64,000 bases of DNA, taken from positions 389,286-453,285 of the forward strand of contig SIJG01000059.1 of the NCBI GenBank assembly GCA_023374025.1, given 5' to 3'. This document shows positions 1-11,974 of this stretch, piece after piece. Under the pieces are notes generated by a model. It saw nothing but the letters and a program-made list of their open reading frames with translations. It did no database searches and had not been told where the DNA came from. A program made the position numbers and the translations under genes. Origin of the DNA: Heterodera schachtii. Its lineage: Eukaryota > Nematoda > Chromadorea > Rhabditida > Heteroderidae. How positions within the stretch are numbered: the first letter of the stretch is position 1; every line of letters starts with the position of its first letter.

Positions 1-275
1 TAAATAAAAATTTGGCCGGCCAACCTAAATTTTTGGGCCAAATAAAAAAAAAATTGGTTCAATGGGGTCCGGCGGTGCCGTTAGCCGACTTAAAGCAAAT
101 TTAATGGAGAAATTTTTTTCGAAAGACTACCCAAATTCTATGAGAATGTGACCACACACACCATTGGCATTGCGAGGCCACAAAAATTTTCGGAAATCGG
201 AATTCCGGGGGTCAAAAATTTTTAGGAAATCGGAATTCCGACCCCAAAAAACGTCGGAATTCCGTGCCATCCCTG
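1..275. repeat. hAT-like repeat, one terminus visible
   Basis: The segment ends at 275 with GGAATTCCGTGCCATCCCTG. The reverse complement starts CAGGGATGGC, which is typical of hAT termini. The same end recurs at 35850-35868. Repeated GGAATTCCG units occur at 196-268. The other terminus lies outside the window. The repeat begins right after the splice donor of exon 3 of the adjacent F-box-like gene, so it sits in that gene's third intron. A GGCGGTGCCGTTAGC motif near 70 resembles a core shared by other elements in this window. Confidence 0.5.
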
Positions 276-283
276 ACACACAC

Positions 284-1103
284 CTCCTTGAAACTATCTA
301 AGTTTCCATCATCGTCAAAATCCGTGCAAAACAATCGCTTCGGTTTGCCATTTTTTGTCGGCGTGTGCAACCATTCGGACAATACTTGTTCAACAGAAAT
401 CCCATTCAGTCCATCATCAGCAATTCCTTGAAGCAACAGTTGCTCGAAATTGATTGAATCCAATTGATCAAGATCGGCGAGAATTGTCGGTGAAAGATGG
501 CACAATTGGTCAAATTGTTCGTCATCGGCAAAGCTCAAACAGCGAATGTTTGTCGCAAAAATTGGCCAAATTTCACGGGCCAACACATCCCAAATCGGCT
601 CTTCATCATCGGTATAAATAAATTCCAATTTGGTGCCCCTTTTGTCCCAAATTGGTTTGTTGGAACGGAGAAATTCAATGACAGAATAGTCAATGTATCT
701 GAATAAATATGAAATGCTTTAACATAAACAAAAAAAAATTTCAATTACTCAATCTGAAGGTCCTTAATAAAGCGGATTTTGTTGGGCAGCGGACGGTCGG
801 GCAATGGAAATCCCACAAATTTGCCATCGATCCGTACAGATAGTTCCGGCTTTGATCCACTGTTCTGGTTAATTTTTATCAATTTCCCAAGCGTCAGTTC
901 GCTTTTTCCATCAAAATGCGTGTCCACCAAAATGTCGAAGCGGTCGGAAAGCAATGCCATTTTAAGGCCGAGTTGGCGACGGTCAAAAGATGGCAGAGTG
1001 TCCATCCACACGTCGCTACAAATCCAACTGAAACACGGGAAACAAAAAATTGGAAAATGAAAATTTGCAATTTAATTTTTAAATTTCTTTACCGTCTGTT
1101 CAT
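284..1103 (-). CDS. F-box-like protein, subfamily A, 3'-partial
   Basis: Three exons read in one frame: 1103-1093 (mini leader encoding MNRR), 1027-749 (F-box-like core DRRQLGLKMALLSDRF) and 698-284 (containing WDVLAREIWPIFATNIR and a WLHTPTKNGKPKRL signature). Intron phases match those of complete copies. Exons 4 and 5 are not found in 1-283, where a hAT-like repeat starts at 275. The terminal exons may lie further left, beyond the window, or be lost. Family knowledge suggests an SCF-type adaptor; that role is inferred. Upstream (minus sense), CAAAAATGAA matches the start context of other copies. Confidence 0.6.
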
Positions 1104-2224
1104 TTTTGCTGCGATTAGCGCACTTTTGCCGTTATACAATTGATTGGTGCCAGAATAAATAATTGTTTCTTGAAAATCCTTTTCCAACAAGCAAATCTTA
1201 ATGTGAATCGAGGCTCTATTGCAGTTCACATGACCATAAAATAATTTAGCAATTTTAACCGATCATAACTTTTTTCAAAAGGATCAAAATTAAACATTTT
1301 TGGCGTCATTTTATAGCCAAAATAATCCTCAATTTCAAAAAATTTTCGTTGTGTTTCAAAAAAGTTATGGCCAGAAAACTTCAAAAAAGTTGTTTTCTAA
1401 ACTTTTTTTTTGCCACTGATTTTTTGAAAGATAACGGAAATTTTGTCATTCCGACATAATTAATAATGCCAATTGCCAAAATCTTTTTTTCAAAAACTCT
1501 GAAAAAAATTTTTCTTTTTTTTTATTGACGCAGCTTTTGACGTTCAAATAAAATGCGTTTTGTGATGCTTCTTTCTTAATGCTTTTAAGCAAAACAATGT
1601 AAATAAAATGCCGCCCTAATTAATGAGTAATTAATTAATTTTTGGTAACCTTTTGAGTTTGAGGAAACACATTATTATGACTTTGCTTATCACCGGAATC
1701 CTTCGCAAATTTGCACTTACAAAATTCCCATTTACTGCATCAAATTCTTTGTCGTCTTCGAACCCGGGTTCGGAATTCGAACATGGTCGAAATGGCTGTT
1801 GAATGGAATCTCTGATCCTGAAAACCCATAAAACAACGAATTATTATTTGAGAAATGGTCAATTAATCCTTTTTCGGATTCATAATTGAAATAAGAATTT
1901 ATTCGTGTATTCTTGAAATTTTTTTTTGAATACTGAAATGTCTATATTCACTGGGAATCAGTTGTCCCAGTGCTTAGATGGCTCCGTTTTGATATTTTTC
2001 TTTGACTTTTAGACTTGACTTACCAAGAGTTTTCGAATGATACTAAATTTGTCTGAATTTGACCTTTTAAAATGCTATAATTACCCAATTATTTTTTCGG
2101 TAAAAAAATTGTATTTCACCCTGAAATCGTCGGTTTTACGCCAGAAAATGATCATACCGATTAATTTATACGTCATTTAAGAACCATTAAAACGTATTTT
2201 TGGTTTATCCCTTGAATCCAACTC
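1104..2224. repeat. Intergenic, foldback-family fragment
   Basis: No gene is seen. About 1207-1400 resembles the MITE at 2509-2764: it has GGCTCTATTGCAGTTCACAT and TTATGGCCAGAAAA in the same order, but no matching right end is evident. The remainder is AT-rich with no supported feature. Confidence 0.4.
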
Positions 2225-2379
2225 TTACCAATCATTAAACTCAATATTTTCAACAAAACAAACAAATTAAATGCATTCAAACGAAAGAAGCAAAACAATA
2301 CATAAATGTGAGGAGCAATTATCCAGCAGCATATCAATTTCCATTCCTAATGATCAATCATTTGCCATTTCCAAATAAT

Positions 2380-4290
2380 TCATTCGCTTTTTCTTCCGCT
2401 GGGCCCGGCACTCTTTTGCGTCATCTGATCCGCATTTGGTGGAGACAATCGCCTAAATGAAGTGTGAAAAATTAAATGTGACCAACATCAATTAAAAAGC
2501 AAAAGGGAGGCTCTATTGCAGTTCACACGGCCATAAAATAATTTGGCAACTTTAATGTACCTTAACTTTTTATAGAAACATCTGAATTAAACATTCTTGG
2601 TAACATTCGATAGACCCAATATTTCTCTGTTATTCTGAAAAATTTTGTCATGTTTCAAAAAAAAATATGGCCAGAAAATTTCAAAAAATTGCTTTTCTAA
2701 ACTTTTGGCCATAAATTAAACTTGTCAAATTATTTTTTATGGTCGTATACACTGTAATAGAGCCCAAGCAAAAGCTGCTTTCACTCTCTCTCTCACCCAA
2801 TGCAAGAAACATTATGAAGCTTAAAGTGGACATTGTTCAAATTTTCATCCTCCCATTGAACCGTCGCCGCAATTCCCCCAATTTTGCATCGCTCCAACAG
2901 CAAAACAACATTGTCTTTTCCACGCTTGCCTTCTTTCACCAATGTCATCTGTTCATTAGTCCGTTCATTCACCGATTCAAATGGCTTAAGTTTCATTGTC
3001 TTGTAAAGTTCAAGACGAATTTCGTAGTTGACATAAGTGGTGGCACGGAGAAATGCCTGAAACAATTGGAAAAAATAGGTATAGAAAATGATAGTCCTTT
3101 TGACCTCCTTGAACTTGACGACCCAGCCGTTGACACTCATCCATGTATAATCACAATCTAAGCAATACAATCGCTTCGGTTGCCCGTCTTTTCTCGGCGT
3201 GTGCAACCATTTGGACAACGCTTGGCCAGCAGTTGCATTTGGCCCATCATCAGCGATCAAAGCAGGATACAAATGACCGGAATCGATGAAGTTCAACTGA
3301 TTGAGATCGGTGAGAATTGTTGGCGATGTGAGACGACGCAAATTGATCAAATGATCAGCATTGGAAATGTCCAAATGGCGAATGTTTGGCTCAAAGATGG
3401 GCCACAATTCACGCATGAAAACCTTCCAAATCCGCTTGGTATAATTTTCGTGCGAAAACGGAATCCACAGACTAAAATTGGTGCCAGTTCTGTTGAAAAT
3501 TTGTTGCTTGGAACGGAGAAATGCAATGACGGAGTGATCGATGTACCTGAAAAAATGTTGAATGCTTTGATCAGTGAAAAATTCACTGAATTTTGATGAA
3601 TTACGAAATTCGAAGGTCTTTGAAGCGAATTTTGCTGGGCAACGGATGGTCGGCCAATGGAAATTTCAGAGAATTGGTATAATTTGTCAACACCGATTTC
3701 GGCACTGCAATTTGCTTTCGAATTTTTGTTGTTTTCCAAAGCGTAAATTCCGTTTTGCCATCAAAATGTGCGTCAACCAAAGCATTGAAACGGCAAGAAA
3801 GCAGTGCCATTTTGAGGCCAAGTTGGGCATGGTCAAAAGACGGAAGAATGTCCATCCACACGTAATTACAAATCCAACTGAAATGGGGGGAAAAATAACT
3901 TGAACGCGGTCTTAAAATGACAAATTTAAGTTTAGACTGAAAATCTGAAAACCGAAAATTTTTAGTTTTCGACTTCGACTTTTTGTTTGAATTCTGGTCT
4001 AAATGGGTGACGGATTCATGATTAGCGACCCCTAAAACCCCGTAAAACATGTTTATAACTTTGAAACAAAAAAAAAAAATTTTTTTTCGAAAAATCGGAG
4101 GGGGGGCTGCATATTACCAAAAAAAAAATTCTCACATTTTCCTCAAAATCCGATTCATTTTCTTTGCCACTCGAACACTTCGCCGTTTTCCAATTGATGT
4201 GACAAATGAACCCAACGGTTGCGGTTTATTTTCACAAATGTGTCGACGGTTGTCGGAAGTAAACTTTTTCCTTTTGATGGGCGGCGCCAT
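2380..4290 (-). CDS. F-box-like protein, subfamily A, NLS-like leader
   Basis: Five exons: 4290-4136, 3877-3605, 3546-3105, 3056-2797, 2452-2380. The spliced length is 1203 nt, encoding 400 residues. All junctions have GT-AG signals and compatible phases. Exon 1 is lysine/arginine rich (MAPPIKRKKF at the start, GKRRSVRVAKKMNRILRK near residue 50) and looks like a nuclear localisation segment. Exon 2 holds the F-box-like core DHAQLGLKMALLSCRF. Exon 3 carries RELWPIFEPNIRHL and DGPNATAGQALSKWLHTP. Exon 4 begins AFLRATTYVNYEIRL. The likely role is a substrate adaptor of an SCF ubiquitin ligase, inferred from the F-box resemblance only. Intron 4 contains a MITE. A near-identical duplicate lies at 10113-11974. 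Confidence 0.82.
2509..2764. mobile_element. MITE inside intron 4 of F-box-like gene
   Basis: Imperfect terminal inverted repeats are visible: GGCTCTATTGCAG on the left and CTGTAATAGAGCC on the right, extended by CACGGCCATAAAATAATTTG and its diverged complement. No open reading frame is present. It lies wholly between exons 4 and 5, so it can be spliced out. The duplicate gene carries the same insertion at about 10198-10451, which dates the insertion before the duplication. Confidence 0.7.
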
Positions 4291-4399
4291 TAAAAAGATA
4301 ATTTGCTAAAGGTAAATTTTTTATCAAATTTAAGGCTTTTTGAGCAAGCACTTGCACATTTTAGGTGCCACAACAAAAAAGGGGACGACAAATGCCAAA

Positions 4400-5145
4400 T
4401 TGGCAATCTTTCAGTTCATTGGTCCCGAATTTTTTTTTTAAATAAAATTATGGAAACACATTTCTAAGGCTAATTTGAGCCGCTGAGTATGAATCTGACC
4501 ATCTTTTCGGCCAATTTCGAATCCTGAACCCGAATTCGAACATTTTTTTAAATTCAAAAATTTCAATTCATCAAATATTTACAAGGTATGTACCATGGAC
4601 GGTAAAAAATGAAAAAAGCGGCAATAAATCATTGGCGTAAAAAATAAAACGCCAATGCATTCAAATGGAAAACAAAGTTCTTTATGTTTGATCAAGTTCC
4701 TAATCAGAGTTCACAGCTTTCAATGCACTTCATATAAGTTAAATCAGATGTTTTTTAGAGATAATAAAAATAATAAATTAAATTTAAAACATTTATAAAA
4801 GTTTCAGTGTCTTATTTTCGTTTTTTAGTTTGATCACATTTGATCAGCCATAATTTTCTTCATTCCCAACTAAACCGAACCAATTTGATATCTAAAAAAA
4901 GTTTATGAAAAGGAGAATCTTTTTCTAAGCCGTTGTCCGGACATCTAGGCATACATACATACATATTTGATGAAATTGAAATTTCTGAGTTTTTAAAAAA
5001 ATATTCGGGTTCGGAATTCGAAATTGGCCGAAAAGGTGGTCAGATTCGCAATCAGCGGCTCAAATTAGCCTTACAAATATGTTTCTTAAATTTTATTAAA
5101 AAAAAAAAAAATTTGGGACCAATGAACTGAAAGATTGCCAAAAAA
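4400..5145. mobile_element. Foldback element with arms of about 145 bp
   Basis: The left arm (4400-4545: TTGGCAATCTTTCAGTTCAT, then GGTCCCGAATTTT and GGCTAATTTGAGCCGCTGA) is repeated as an inverted copy at about 5000-5145. Arms match over most of their length. The centre is AT-rich and non-coding. Fragments of this family recur at about 8732-8872, 28180-28330, 39260-39345, 48973-49450, 51270-51465 and 57370-57480. Confidence 0.75.
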
Positions 5146-5829
5146 ATTTAGAGTTTAGATCAGCAGAGGGTTGTGCTTGCTGATTTATCATCATTAGGGC
5201 TGGGAATTTAAGTCAAATGATTTTTTTTTGCTGACTCTAAATGGCCTTAAAATGACTTAAAAAGTGTTCTAAACGTTGTTTGAAGCTTCTATCATCCATT
5301 TTTTGTGATTTAAATTTCTCTTTTGCTAAGAAAATATTAGAAAGAAAATGCATCTTATTTGTAAATAAATTGCGTCAACTAAATTGGTTTTGTACTACGT
5401 AAAACCGACCAGAACCAAAAAAAAATTCTATATGAAATTAAATTTGAAATTTTATGGCATAATGTGACTATTAACAAGAAAATATAAGATTTATGGCAAA
5501 AGTTCTAAAAACTCTTTGTTTTCGGGTTACCTATCATTTAGTCACTGATCGTTTCGTCACAGAGACATAATATTTAAAAAATATTGACAAATTTCAATAA
5601 AATTACCCTTAAAATTATTAATTGTTTAAAATTCTCTAAAAATTCTTCCTGGGTAAGAGTACTACCGCCGGTGGTAGCCCTTTTTCAAAAATTGGGACGA
5701 CAATTTGAACAAAGTCACATTTCATTTGTGGGGTGGTGATCAGGGATGTTGCAAAAATCACTCACTGACGAAATCACCGGGAACCCCGACTTCCCCCCCC
5801 CCCCGCGCCCAAATTGCTAACGCTAATAT
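5146..5829. other. Intergenic, nothing recognised
   Basis: AT-rich sequence with no long coding-like frame, no splice-linked exons of the local family and no clear inverted repeat. A short C-rich run lies at about 5790-5808. Confidence 0.4.
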
Positions 5830-5950
5830 TTTTAGTATAAAAATGCCTTTTTTCTCCTCCCCCACCTCATTCCATTCTCTCATTATTACATTATTCTCCC
5901 AATATTTCCCGTTTATTTTGTTGCTGTAAATCTCTTCAGAAATTCTGTAC
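5830..5950 (+). pseudogene. Relic promoter and first exon, subfamily B
   Basis: AGTATAAAAATGCC at about 5835 and CTCTTCAGAAATTCTGTACG at about 5931 match the TATA region and leader exon 1 of complete subfamily B genes (12259, 23751, 62105). The start codon position reads ATC instead of ATG, and no downstream subfamily B exons follow. The next coding sequence is a subfamily A gene, so this is an orphaned 5' end. Confidence 0.55.
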
Positions 5951-6104
5951 GTTTATTATATTTCCTTTTTCCTAACGTTTCGCATTTCTTTTGCTTCGCT
6001 TTTTTTCGGTCGATTTGCTAATTGTTTAAGAAAGGGGATTTTGCAAAATTTGAATTAGTATTTATTAATTGCAAAACGACAACTGTGCTAATTGCAGCAA
6101 AAAA

Positions 6105-7984
6105 ATGAATCGACTGTAAGGAAATTTTTAAAAATTACAAATTTTTTTATCCAATTCTTTTTTCCATGTTTCAGCTGGATTTGCGGCGACATTTGGCTGA
6201 ACATTCTGCCCTTCTTTGACCATGCTAAACTCGGACTCAATTTGGCATTGCTTTCCGACCGGTACGATGCGCTGGTGGACACGCATTTTAATGGCAAAAA
6301 GGAATTTACGCTTTGGCGATGTATCAAAATTGACAAGGAATTAGCAGGACCAAAAGCGACACTGTCTGTACGGATCGATGACGAATTGGTGGCATTTCCT
6401 CTGCCGGACCATCCGTTGCCCAACAAAATTCGTTTTCGTTTCCTTCTGATTGAGTAATTTGAACTTTTGGTATTTTAAGGCTTGTGTATTTAATAAATTC
6501 CTTCAGGTACATTGATCATTCCGTCATTGAATTTCTGCGTTCGAACAAGCAAATTTGGGACAGAATGGGCACCAAATTGGAATTTTTTTGTGCAAATGCC
6601 CAGCCAATTTGGGATGTTTTGGCCAGCGAAATTTGGCCAATTTTTGCGCCAAATATTCGCCACTTGTGCTTTGACGATGGCTATCAGTTGGACAATTTGC
6701 GTCGTCTGATTTCGCCGACATTTCTCACTGATCTTGATCAATTGAATTCAATCGAATCCATTCATCTGTTGCCCGATGGAATTGCTGATGATGGGCCAAA
6801 TGCAACTGCTGGCCAAGCGTTGGTCAAATGGTTGCACACGCCGACAAAAGATGGCCAACCGAAGGAATTTTGCTCGTATTTAGCTGTAAACAATTGGTTC
6901 GACAATCACAAACAGGTTGTGGTCGAAAACATGATAATATTTTCTTTCACAATTTCTGCTGCTTTTATCGACAGAGACTTTCGAGATTAAAAGTCCCGGG
7001 ACCGGGTCAATTGCAGTTCGTACAATAAAAATTTTTACAAAATAAAGACTAAGCCTAGGCTCAAGCTAAAAGCTTAGGCTTATTCCAAGCCTTTATAAAA
7101 ACTGCCTATTGTACGAAGCTCCATCGTACGAACTGCCATGACTATAGGTGGACAAGGAGGGGGCAATTTCGTAAATCGTACGAGGATCCGGGGAAATTTC
7201 GTAAAATTTTTGGCCAAAAATTGGCTAAAAACCGTAAAATTTGATCGTTTTTTGCACAAAATCTGTTAGCAAATTGCATTTCCAGTTTTTTTTAGACATT
7301 TCTCCGTGCCACCACTTCTGTCGCTTACAATATTCGAATTTTTTATAAGACAACAACGCCAATTGAACCATTTGAATTGGTGAACGAACGGACGAATGAG
7401 AAGCTGACACTGACCAAAGAGAGAGATCGCGGTGATGAATTGCTTTATGCTTGGCTGTTGAAACGGTGTCCAATTAATGTTGGGGAGACGGCGGCGGTGG
7501 CGGCTCAAAAAGACGAAAATTTGGACCATTTGAACGGAGTTCACTTCAATCTTTATGCTGATTATTATTGCATTGGGTGAGCAGAAAGAAAGCACCTTTA
7601 CTTTTGTATAACACACGGATACGACGACAGTATATTATCCTATGTACAGTACTGTACTTTCCCAGCAATTTTGGCAGGGCCAGAAAGAGCATACATGAAA
7701 AGGGGGGAGGGAGGGATAAACCGAAATTTTTGCGAAGTGTCCGTCCATGTAAAGAATTTTTAATGAATTTTTATTAAATGGTCCATCTAGGAAATAATGT
7801 GACCCGTGTTTTTCAAAATTCCGCTCTTTACTCTTTCAAAAAATTATTCTTAAATTGAAATTGCATTTAATTTAGGCCGATGTCTCCGCCAGCAGATCAA
7901 AGCGACGAAAAAGCGTTCTCGACTCCCGGGCCCAGTGATCAGCAGAAGAATGAGTGGTCGTTTTGGGAAATTACCGATCATTAG
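6105..7984 (+). CDS. F-box-like protein, subfamily A, mini leader
   Basis: Five exons: 6105-6115, 6175-6453, 6507-6915, 7296-7576, 7876-7984. The total is 1089 nt, encoding 362 residues, with consistent phases. The leader is only MNRL. Residues about 5-45 form the F-box-like core (DHAKLGLNLALLSDRY). Exon 3 has WDVLASEIWPIFAPNIRH and ADDGPNATAGQALVKWLHTP. Exon 4 starts TFLRATTSVAYNIRI and includes FELVNERTNEKLTLTKE. The tail is acidic and ends in DH. Exon 3 ends NHKQ instead of the usual FKE. Intron 3 is enlarged by an inverted-repeat insertion. Function as an SCF adaptor is inferred. Confidence 0.82.
7010..7138. repeat. Inverted-repeat insertion in intron 3
   Basis: TTGCAGTTCGTACAAT at 7011 pairs with ATTGTACGAAGC and CGTACGAACTGCCA at 7108-7137. 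It sits in an intron of the F-box-like gene and has no coding potential. TTTCGTACAATGG units at 49688-49760 are related. Confidence 0.5.
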
Positions 7985-8340
7985 AGTTATGATGAATTGG
8001 ATTGATTGGATTATGTTTTATTTGGGTTGAGTGATTATTTGAGAAATGACCGATTTATTTTTGTGTTATGCTCATTTGGAAATCGGATAAATATTAATTT
8101 GCTGCTTCGCAAACTCAAATTTCAAAAAAGTCTTTTACAGCAACTTTATCAGATCACTCCTTCATGGTGATCTGAAAAGCCAAAAATAGCTTGAAATCGG
8201 GGCAATTTTCGAAAAAAATACATAGGCGGTTGGGAAAAATTTTCTGGAAATTTTGAGTAGGCCTATGAGAAAAAACACAAAATTCTCTACAAAATGCAAA
8301 TGATCGCATGTCTCTATGACTTATACCCGTTGAGGTATGG
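7985..8340. other. Intergenic 3' flank, nothing recognised
   Basis: This region follows the stop of the upstream F-box-like gene. It is AT-rich, with TTATTTGAGAAATGACCGAT resembling the 3' flank of other subfamily A copies. No gene is supported. Confidence 0.4.
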
Positions 8341-8434
8341 GTAGATCAATTTCGGTGTTGATCATTTCTACTGTAAAATGCACTATTTTCTTAAGAAATA
8401 CAGTAGTTTTTTGAAGACACCGAAATTGATCTAC
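8341..8434. repeat. 94-nt near-perfect hairpin palindrome
   Basis: GTAGATCAATTTCGGTGT (8341-8358) is the exact complement of ACACCGAAATTGATCTAC (8417-8434). Inner arms also pair: TACTGTA near 8369 with TACAGTA near 8399. The loop is AT-rich. It could be a tiny foldback transposon or an RNA hairpin. No homologue was noticed elsewhere in the window. Confidence 0.7.
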
Positions 8435-9639
8435 CAAAATCATGAAATTGGCGAACCATTGAGTGAAACGGAGCAATCACATTTATATAGCAAAAGTGGA
8501 TCAGACCAACATTAGAACTTTAGAGTTTAGTTTACGAACAATTTAAGACATGGATATTTTAAAAAAGACATTGGCTGCATTCGATAACATTATCGATCAG
8601 ATTTCCCATTTTTACCCCGTGAATGCGTGAAGCACATTTGAATCCCTTATATTTACTCATATTGTTGTACTGTTCAATCATGCCCTTAGCAATTTTTGCA
8701 AAAAAAAATTTTTTTTTTAATTTTTTAAATGTTCGAATCCGGGTTCGGGGTTCGAAATTGAGCCAAAAGAAGGTCGGATTCGTGCTCAGCGCCCCAGATT
8801 ACCCCTAAAAATAATTTTATAGAATTAAAAAAAAAATTTTTTTTCGGGACCAATAATCTATACCATTGCCGGTGTTTTACACCAGTCTGTCAGATCATAC
8901 TCATAATTTTGAAACTTTCTGGCACAAGGTCACTTTGTGACAAAATTTGGTCATTTTCTGTACAGAAATTTGTTTAACAAATCACATTAAAATTACAAAT
9001 TTGGCAAAATGCGCCGCAAAAAATAGTTAAAAAAACTGATTTTTTGAGCCCGATTGCTTTTGATTTTTAAGCGCTATTTTGGCAAATAAGCTTTTAAAGT
9101 TTTTAATATTCGACCCTTCTAAATAATTACAAATCATAGTTGCTTTGTTCTCATTTGTAGGAGGTTATTTACTATGGCAGAATTGTTATTGTCTAATGGA
9201 CAAGCGTTGGCCATCCGACGCGTTGTCAATGCCTACCTATTACATTCTTGGAACCAAACGAAAGTTGAATTATCACGTTTGTCAACATCCGGTGATTAGC
9301 CAATTATACATACATACAATATACATACATATACACAAATAATGATCACACAACGGTTTTACAATGCAAGTGGTCACAGACAATAGAGCACATTAGGCAT
9401 GTATGGGGGAAAAATCCTTCCCACCCCAAAATATGCATAATTACACCGTCACATAAGGATTAGGGGTCGACAAAATCTGCACTTCGAGTCTAAAACGAGC
9501 ATTTTAGAAAATAGGCGCTGGAAATTTTTGAAAATTCCATGAGGTCGTGGTTGCAAACCACGAGCTCTTATTCTACCAGTTTTTACAACAAGGTCATGGT
9601 CATTTATTTAACCACTACCACTCTCTTATTCTACGGGCC
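8435..9639. other. Intergenic with foldback fragment
   Basis: About 8732-8872 is one arm of the foldback family at 4400-5145 (GAATCCGGGTTCGGGGTTCG and GGGACCAATAATCTATACCA). About 8940-9010 contains TTAACAAATCACATTAAAAT, related to the core of several MITEs here. Around 9297-9335 there is a CATA-rich microsatellite. No gene is seen. Confidence 0.45.
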
Positions 9640-9760
9640 CGGGGGGTGGGAAAAGTCGGGGTCAGCATTTGTCGGGGATAGACAGTTCCGTCGGGGTGCA
9701 CCAAATTGGTCGGGTTTCGGGGTTTTCTAATTATCGCAATAAAAAATGCGTCAGTTGCTT
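9640..9760. repeat. Dispersed GTCGGGGTGCACC repeat
   Basis: The block GGGGTGGGAAAAGTCGGGG through GTCGGGGTGCACCAAATTGG to TAATTATCGCAATAAAAAAT is shared with 35535-35650 and, inverted, with about 54770-54890. Its ends are not defined. Confidence 0.55.
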
Positions 9761-10112
9761 CGCGATTAGACAATTACCAAAAAAGTCATGAAAATTGCGA
9801 AAAAGTCGAAATTTGAAGTTTTTTCTTAATAAAAATTTTTCCAGGCTTGAAATTATGTGTCTTTCAAATTTTTATGACGTTATAACTCAAGTCCTAAACT
9901 TACAAATTTCAACCAAAATGCTAAAATTAATCATTAAACTTAATATTTTCAACAAAACAAACAAACTAAATGTATTCAAACGAAAGAAGCAAAACAATAC
10001 ATAAATGTGAGGAGCAATTATATATCAGCAGATCAATTTAAATTCCTAATGATCAATCATTTGCCATTTACCAATAATTCATTCAATTTTTCTTCCGCTG
10101 GGCCCCGGCACT

Positions 10113-11974
10113 CATTTTTGGACGACCTTTGCGTTCATACAATCGTCTAAATGAAATGTGAAAAATTAATGTGAGAGACATCAATTAAAGCACAAGGGGG
10201 TTCTATTGCAGTTCACACGGCCATAAAATAATTTGGCAATTTTAATGTACCAATAACTTTTTCTATAAACATCCAAATTAAACAATCTTGATATCTATCA
10301 CTCGATAACCCCAAGATTCCTCTGTTCGTCTGCAAAATTTCAAAAAAAATTATGGCCAGAAAATTTCACAAAAATTGGTTTTCTAAACATTTGGCCATAA
10401 ATTAAAGTTGGGTCAAATTATTTTATGGTCCTATAAACTGTAATAGAGCCCAAACAAAAGCTACTTTCTTCACTCTCTCACCCAATGCAAGAAGCTTCAT
10501 AAAACGTAAAATGGGCATTGTTCAAATTTTCATCCTCCCATTGAACCGTCGCCGCAATTCCCCCAATTTTGCATCGCTCCAACAGCAAAACAACATTGTC
10601 TTTTCCACGCTTGCCTTCTTTCACCAATGTCATCTGTTCATTAGTCCGTTCATTCACCGATTCAAATGGCTTAAGTTTCATTGTCTTGTAAAGTTCAAGA
10701 CGAATTTCGTAGTTGACATAAGTGGTGGCACGGAGAAATGCCTGAAACAATTGGAAAAAATAGGTAGGTATTAAAAAATGATAGTCCTTTTGACCTCCTT
10801 GAACTTGACGACCCATCCAACACTCATCCATGCATAATCGCAACCTCTGCAGTACAATCGCTTGGGCTGCCCGTCTTTTCTCGGCGTGTGCAACCATTTG
10901 GACAACGCTTGGCCAGCAGTTGCATTGGGCCCATCATCAGCGATCAAAGCGGGATAGAAACGATTGCAATCGATTGAGTTCAACTGATTGAGATCGGTGA
11001 GAATTGTTGGCGATGTAAGACGACGCAATGTGATCAAATAATCAGCAGAAATGTCCAAATGGCGAATGTTTGGCACAAAAATGGGCCACAATTCACGGAC
11101 AAAAACCTTCCAAATCCGCTGCTTGACAAAATTTATGTGTGAAAACGGAATCGTCAGACGAAAATTGGTGCCAGTTCTGTCGAAAATTTGTTGCTTGGAA
11201 CGGAGAAATGCGATGACAGAGTGATCGATGTACCTGAAAAAATGTTGAATGCTTTGATCAGTGAAAAATTCTCTGAATTTTGAATTACTCAATTTGAAGG
11301 TCCTTAAAACGAATTTTGTTGGGCAACGGATGGTCGGCCAATGGAAATTGCAGAGAATTGGTATAATTTGTCAACACCGATTTCGGCACTCCAATTTGCT
11401 TTCGAATTTTTGTTGTTTTCCAAAGCGTAAATTCCGTTTTGCCATCAAAATGTGCGTCAACCAAAGCATTGAAACGGCAAGAAAGCAGTGCCATTTTGAG
11501 GCCAAGTTGGGCATGGTCAAAAGACGGAAGAATGTCCATCCACACGTAATTACAAATCCAACTGAAATGGGGGGAAAAATAACTTGAACGCGGTCTTAAA
11601 ATGACAAATTTAAGTTTAGACTGAAAATCTGAAAACCGAAAATTTTTAGTTTTCGACTTCGACTTTTTGTTTGAATTCTGGTCTAAATGGGTGACGGATT
11701 CATGATTAGCGACCCCTAAAACCCCGTAAAACATGTTTATAACTTTGAAACAAAAAAAAAAAATTTTTTTTCGAAAAATCGGAGGGGGGGCTGCATATTA
11801 CCAAAAAAAAAATTCTCACATTTTCCTCAAAATCCGATTCATTTTCTTTGCCACTCGAACACTTCGCCGTTTTCCAATTGATGTGACAAATGAACCCAAC
11901 GCTTGCGGTTTATTTTCACAAATAAGCTGACGGTTGTCGGAAGAAAACTTTTTCTTTTTGACGGACGGTGCCAT
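10113..11974 (-). CDS. F-box-like protein, subfamily A, NLS-like leader (duplicate)
   Basis: Five exons: 11974-11820, 11561-11289, 11233-10795, 10741-10482 and a last exon starting at 10146. In phase, the last exon stops near 10113, giving about 386 residues; this 3' end is the least certain part. The leader is MAPSVKKKKFSSDNRQL with the same basic GKRRSVRVAKKMNRILRK end as the copy at 2380-4290. The F-box-like core is DHAQLGLKMALLSCRF. Exon 3 differs from its twin at many positions (ISADYLITLRRL against ISNADHLINLRRL), and its last exon has lost the PLSPP-type tail. It also carries the intron-4 MITE. Function is inferred only from the family. Confidence 0.75.
10198..10451. mobile_element. 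MITE in intron 4, duplicate copy
   Basis: Same element and same intron position as 2509-2764: TTCTATTGCAGTTCACACGG at the left and CTGTAATAGAGCC at the right. Confidence 0.65.

Larger units (their letters stand above)
2225..4310. repeat. Segmental duplication, copy 1
   Basis: This block is repeated at about 9925-11995 in the same orientation. It includes a whole F-box-like gene, its introns, an intronic MITE and about 150 bp of 3' flank (ATACATAAATGTGAGGAGCA in both). Intron 1 and exon 2 are almost identical between copies, including non-coding runs. Exon 3 and the last exon have diverged more. Boundaries were judged by eye. Confidence 0.8.
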
